Shown here: positions 8,718 through 12,176 of the stretch, in pieces | How positions within the stretch are numbered: position 1 is the first letter of the stretch | Layout: every line of letters begins with the position of its first letter | Source of the DNA: Cylindrobasidium torrendii FP15055 ss-10 | Lineage: Eukaryota > Basidiomycota > Agaricomycetes > Agaricales > Physalacriaceae | Reading direction: 5' to 3' | Length of the DNA: 12,176 bases | NCBI GenBank assembly: GCA_000934385.1 | Contig: KN880891.1 | Location: 1 to 12,176 of the forward strand | The notes under the pieces: generated by a model | What the model saw: only the letters and a program-made list of their open reading frames with translations | Databases searched by the model: none | What the model was told of the DNA's origin: nothing | Program-made: the position numbers and the translations under genes

Positions 8718-10751
8718 TCATGATGACCCACCAAAAATAACAGAATTTATATAATGCAACGCTCCGCGCCACAATGATCTCCTCTCTCTCATATCACGTC
8801 CACCATAAGTCGGCAGTATCACCAGATGTTCGTTTAGCATGTCAAACTGCTCCATGGTAAGTGGACAATCCACGACAGGCACCTCTACTGCTGCAAAATT
8901 TGCTGGACGATGTGTGACCTGCACCGCACTGCTATTGTCGTCGACCTCAAGCAAGGATTCCGCAGAGTTCTCCACATTATGGTGAATAAGAATATCTCGG
9001 TTCCCCAGATCTTCCCAGTCAACGCCATATCCTTCGGGGTCGTCATTGTATGCTGGGTCTTCTTCAGGCAGGTATTGCGAAAGATCTCGCCATCCATTCT
9101 GTAGCTGGCCAAAAAAGAACATATCTCGCGGCGAACGTTGGCGCTCAACACTTTGAGGACCTTGTCGGATGGTGTGGCTATTCCAGGTCTCAGCCCATTC
9201 CATGGCGTCCCGATTCACCTCCGCAAGAAACAGATAGTGAAGCAGCCAAATGTGTGCACTGTTATCGGGATGAAGGTCCCCAGCGACCTCAAGTTCCTCA
9301 AAGAATACCTTCCATTTGCGCCCAAAATCACGGGTGATATCACGCCACAGGCGCTCAATGCGGATGTTATGCACACTTCTATGCCCAGTCAGACCAAGAA
9401 CTTATGTAGTCCACATATACACGCACCGTCCCCAGATGTATGAACCTCTTTCTGCGCCAAATGAGGTCTCCATAAATTCTGCCACTTGAAGATTTTCCAC
9501 ACCATGATCTCCTCGAACTCGACTGGGTGTTCCATGGGCACGACGTGCATCATGAAATAGCTCAGCAACAGTTTCTGCGCGGTTGTTATTACTGGCACGT
9601 ATCCCCGTCACTAGGCGAGAGAATCCATCCACAAATCCATGGATCACAATGCGATATCGGATTAGACCTTTGACCAGATGAAAAATACAGCACAAAAAGA
9701 GATTTAGCAGTCAACAACTTACCGTGCTGCCCATCATGATGCCACAGCGAATTTGGTCCTGCAACTCGATATACCCGGCGGGTGATGCTTCGATTCACAA
9801 GACTTGCAGGTGCGCCCATAACTCGTTCATACGCCTCGCGAATTCGTTCCCGTGGTACCGTAAGTCCAAGATGGCGTAGATGTCCAGTTATCATGGAACG
9901 CCCAAATGAAGGAAATATCTTCACAATGTGACGAATAATGCGGTCCAGGTCGTTGTTGCTAAGTTCCTCATTTGCTTGTCCAACAAGTCGAGAGTCGGGT
10001 CGGTAGAGTCGCACAAGCTGACCGGATATGTCATCCTGGAACTCAACATACACAGGGGGACATGGAACAACCAGGCCATAATCAAGTGCCCTCCTTCGTA
10101 CGGTGCGTGGATGACAGTTGAATACAGGCGCCAGTCCCGCTGGTCCACGCAAGTCAAGACTGTGCTCAAGAATTTCTGGATTGATTTCACGTCGTGGTCG
10201 CCCTTGCCGTCCAGTATAGACTAGATAGCTAGCCTGAGGATATAATAAGATGAATGAAAGCAGAGCTACTACCAATGTACTTTACCTCTACAGGCATTGC
10301 TGTTGTAGCAGCGTCGTCCTGTGACTGCTCTAATGCAACAGCCAGGGCGTCTAGCATTTCCGATGCACTATTGGATATAAGCCTATAATCATCCGACGAC
10401 AGATGATCTTGTTGCTATTACAAGACAATTGGTGTTCAAGTTGTGTAATCCTTCATCAAATAGGCGCACCTGCTCTAATGCATGAATGAATCTATGAACA
10501 GACTCTTCCTCGGCCTCTAGGCGTGCAGCATCCCCTACTTGAGCCCGCACTGCTGTGCTGACCCGCCGGAATATTTCAAGATATGAGGCATGGATGGTGG
10601 AGGCTTCAAGATCAAGGGCGCTGGGCGCACTATCTTCCTGTACTTCCAGGCCAGGCCCAGAGTACTCGCTTCCATAGGTTTCGGGCAAGAGAGAAAGACA
10701 TGAAACAATGGCAAAGAGAATGTAGAGACACCAGATTGTGAGCTTGGTCAT
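8718..10751 (-). CDS. IS3-like eukaryotic DDE integrase/transposase (5 exons, about 607 aa)
   Basis: Exons on the minus strand: 10751-10470, 10414-10286, 10233-9723, 9667-9427, 9378-8718. The four introns (55, 52, 55 and 48 bp) have GT...AG ends and keep phase. After splicing the catalytic core is continuous: WHHDGQHG (D304), VIHGFVDGFSR, RGDHGVEN (D361) and GRSVHNIRIERLWRD (E396), a DDE triad with 34 residues between the second and third acids. Upstream lie a GRQGRPRR motif (145-152), a helix-turn-helix-like HPRTVRRRALDYGL (178-191) and a FGRSMITGHLRHLGL segment typical of IS3-type integrases. A roughly 210-residue, partly acidic tail follows the core. The fold matches the integrase-core genes repeated through agaricomycete and some animal genomes, possibly the group called IS3EU. 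It is intact, with no stops or frameshifts. The N-terminus is least sure: the stretch after the ATG at 10751 is hydrophobic (LTIWCLYILFAIVSCLSLL) and might be a leader or misread non-coding sequence. No terminal repeats were found, so it may be a stranded or domesticated copy. Confidence 0.84.
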
Positions 10752-10820
10752 GGCCGTTTGTCTTGAGCCTTGGGAATGATGTGCAACGTTGCGCCAGCAG
10801 TGCATTAGCCATGTGCACAT

Positions 10821-10857
10821 TATACTATATTGAGCTAACTCCACGTGTTGCCACGTG
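10821..10857 (-). promoter_or_regulatory. Candidate promoter of the integrase gene: paired E-boxes and TATA-like box
   Basis: Reading toward the gene there are two CACGTG palindromes (10852-10857 and 10842-10847), 10 bp apart and so on the same face of the helix, then a TATA-like ATATAGTATA (10821-10830). The proposed start codon lies about 70 bp further on. Order and spacing fit a core promoter with bHLH-type activator sites and favour the ATG at 10751 over the in-frame ATGs at 10805 and 10820. No transcription data support it. Confidence 0.4.
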
Positions 10858-11343
10858 CCCGGATTCCCAAATTGAAGTTTTTGACCAAAAGGGAAATTTT
10901 TACATGGCAATCAAATTTGGTTCCTAAAATGATGCGCATTTCAAAAATCAGTGAGATAATTCCACCTGGCTTACCGAAGTACATGCTGGTTATGTCAAAG
11001 TGAGTACTCAAGCCATATTGCAGACCGATATTCTATTAACAATTTGAAAGCCTGTTGTCAAACCCAATTTATCTTTCCATTTTTTCTTCAGGAACATAAA
11101 TCGGCTTATCTAAATCAAACAGTGGGTCTGAGCTTGGTCACCAAACTTAAATGTGTTATCTTATCATACAATCCCTGCTTGTGCTGAAAACATAAAATTT
11201 GGGCCAAAAATGCACCCAGCACATGCGAATTGGCATGCCCCAGTCAAAATAAGCTACAACAAGATATTATTATTATTGTCCATGGTCGGCGCCCATAAGT
11301 GTGGGGCAACCCTTGAGAATATCTCGAAATGTTCAGAATACGT
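10858..11343. other. AT-rich intergenic stretch, no gene seen
   Basis: Roughly 490 bp of AT-rich sequence with in-frame stops in all frames and only one small open frame, without a recognisable product. It includes a short ATT microsatellite near 11265-11277. Its role, if any, is unknown. Confidence 0.55.
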
Positions 11344-11362
11344 GTGGCAGATTCCGGGAATA

Positions 11363-11455
11363 GTCTATTTGGGACCCCCTCGTACTGGGGGTACCGCAAA
11401 ATTTTATTTGCATTCGCTTTAGTACCCCGGGGTTCCGAATAAGCGTGCAGGGTCG
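11363..11455 (+). repeat. Left inverted end of the non-coding element
   Basis: The arm is itself nearly foldback: it begins with TATTTGGGACCCC and ends with a degenerate reverse copy (CCCCGGGGTTCCGAATA), so it could fold into a hairpin of its own. A GTAC-flanked G5 tract (11383-11394) lies between. Confidence 0.75.
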
Positions 11456-11603
11456 ATCCCGCCTTTGCGCGCCGCCCGCCGATTAAAGCGAAAAACAGGT
11501 CTGCTGCCCGTAAAAAGTCCATGCACTTATTGTAAAAATATTTTTGCTATAACAAGTTCAATTTGAGGAGTCAACTATGTTATTGATTGTTTAGAACGCT
11601 ATT

Positions 11604-11676
11604 GCGCCACAATGTCGCGGACACTCTCGCGGACAGTCCGCGGACACTCGATCGCGGACACAGCGGCGCCACATTG
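11604..11676. repeat. Cluster of four CGCGGACA motifs bracketed by GCGCCACA(A/T)TG
   Basis: CGCGGACA occurs at 11616-11623, 11628-11635, 11639-11646 and 11653-11660, spaced 12, 11 and 14 bp start to start. The cluster is framed by direct repeats GCGCCACAATG (11604-11614) and GCGCCACATTG (11666-11676). It lies inside the non-coding element, where clustered short repeats often bind a transposase or host protein; which one is unknown. Confidence 0.7.
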
Positions 11677-12020
11677 CCTGGAACGCAAAAGCCGTTTGAT
11701 CAGTGGCTTCTTAAGCTACGTTTTGAGTCTCTAATACCTTTATACATTATTTAGAAGGCTTGTAGAGTTCAGGAAGTGTATTTCGAGTGCTCTATGGCCG
11801 GAGCATTGAGAACTCAATGACCAATGGATATATGTATAAGGTCACTCTACTTGAGACAACACTTTGTAGCTTTGTTCATTATTGATATACACTTATAAGA
11901 CTATTTACCATGTCTTTTATTCTTTACCTTCCATGGTGTCCATCACGAGCACAAAGCTGCCTTGAGATGCCAATGATATACATATGTTTTATTACCGTAT
12001 CGGGGAGGCGGCGGCTGATT

Positions 12021-12048
12021 GCCGCACTGCGGCATGTCACGTGATTGG
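12021..12048. promoter_or_regulatory. GCCGCA/TGCGGC hairpin followed by CACGTG and an inverted CCAAT box
   Basis: A perfect 6-bp inverted repeat (12021-12033, one-base loop) precedes CACGTG (12038-12043) and ATTGG (12044-12048). These are common protein-binding sites in fungal promoters. They sit just inside the right end of the non-coding element with no gene next to them in the window, so their use is unclear. Confidence 0.35.
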
Positions 12049-12072
12049 CCGCCTTTCGCTCGCGTCGGGATG

Positions 12073-12166
12073 CGACCCTGCACGCTTATTTGGGACCCCG
12101 GGGTCCTTATTAGGGACGGGGGGACGCCCACCCAGTACCCCCAGTACGGGGGGGTCCCAAATAGAC
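12073..12166 (-). repeat. Right inverted end of the non-coding element
   Basis: Inverted partner of the left end, better preserved as a foldback: TTATTTGGGACCCCGGGG at 12087-12103 faces GGGGTCCCAAATA at 12151-12163. The spacer between these two copies differs from that of the left arm. Confidence 0.75.
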
Positions 12167-12176
12167 ATTGCCCAGA

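Larger units (their letters stand above)
11344..12176. mobile_element. Non-coding MITE/foldback-like element with long structured inverted ends
   Basis: The two ends are inverted copies. Outer block 11363-11394 pairs with 12135-12166 at 31 of 32 positions, starting GTCTATTTGGGACCCC. Inner block 11425-11455 pairs with 12073-12103 at 29 of 31 positions, containing AATAAGCGTGCAGGGTCG. The DNA between the blocks is not alike in the two arms. Outside 11363 and 12166 there is weaker likeness (GGGAATAGTC against GGGCAATGTC), so the true tips may lie a little further out, on the right beyond the window. Target-site duplications could not be identified. No protein is encoded, so the element would depend on a transposase from elsewhere. 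The family is not recognised. Confidence 0.72.

Noticed and set aside
8361..11343. Terminal inverted repeats of the integrase element
   Set aside because: Comparison by eye of the two flanks gave only short AT-rich matches no better than chance.
11441..11463. tRNA T-arm-like sequence (GCAGGGTCGATCCCGC)
   Set aside because: There is no matching acceptor, D or anticodon arm, and the sequence belongs to the inverted end of the non-coding element.

Overview
The window looks like repeat-rich accessory DNA from a filamentous fungus, most likely an agaricomycete basidiomycete. This is inferred from many very short introns (44-61 bp) with GT...AG ends and CTAAC/CTGAC-type branch sites, and from two protein families that are expanded in mushroom genomes. 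No bacterial-type operons, ribosome binding sites, tRNAs or rRNAs were seen.

Layout: (1) positions 1 to about 545 hold the end of a 160-bp satellite array in reverse orientation; it runs off the left edge. (2) Positions 593-5951, minus strand, can be read as one 14-exon gene for a protein of about 1,567 residues. It has a TET/JBP-type 2-oxoglutarate/Fe(II) dioxygenase domain, an AT-hook, a chromodomain, an acidic Ser-rich stretch and a large unrecognised C-terminal region. Codon phase is preserved across all 13 proposed introns and the coding path has no frameshift or premature stop. (3) About 6500-8360 holds nearly 12 units of the same 160-bp satellite in the opposite orientation, so the gene sits between two inverted arrays. 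(4) Positions 8718-10751, minus strand, hold a five-exon gene for a DDE integrase/transposase (about 607 residues) resembling the IS3-like integrases of eukaryotes, with a plausible TATA/E-box promoter upstream. (5) From about 11344 to the right edge lies a non-coding element with long, structured inverted ends, apparently a MITE or foldback-type transposon of about 0.8 kb whose outer limit may lie beyond the window.

Taken together, the segment looks like a nest of mobile or formerly mobile DNA. The dioxygenase gene would modify methylated bases, and its AT-hook and chromodomain would bring it to particular chromatin. The flanking satellite units vary largely by CpG to TpG/CpA changes, as expected of methylated repeats, so the repeats may themselves be substrates or targets. 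That link, and the idea that the inverted arrays are the arms of a large element carrying the dioxygenase gene, are inference. The gene models rest on hand-splicing and protein motif recognition only.
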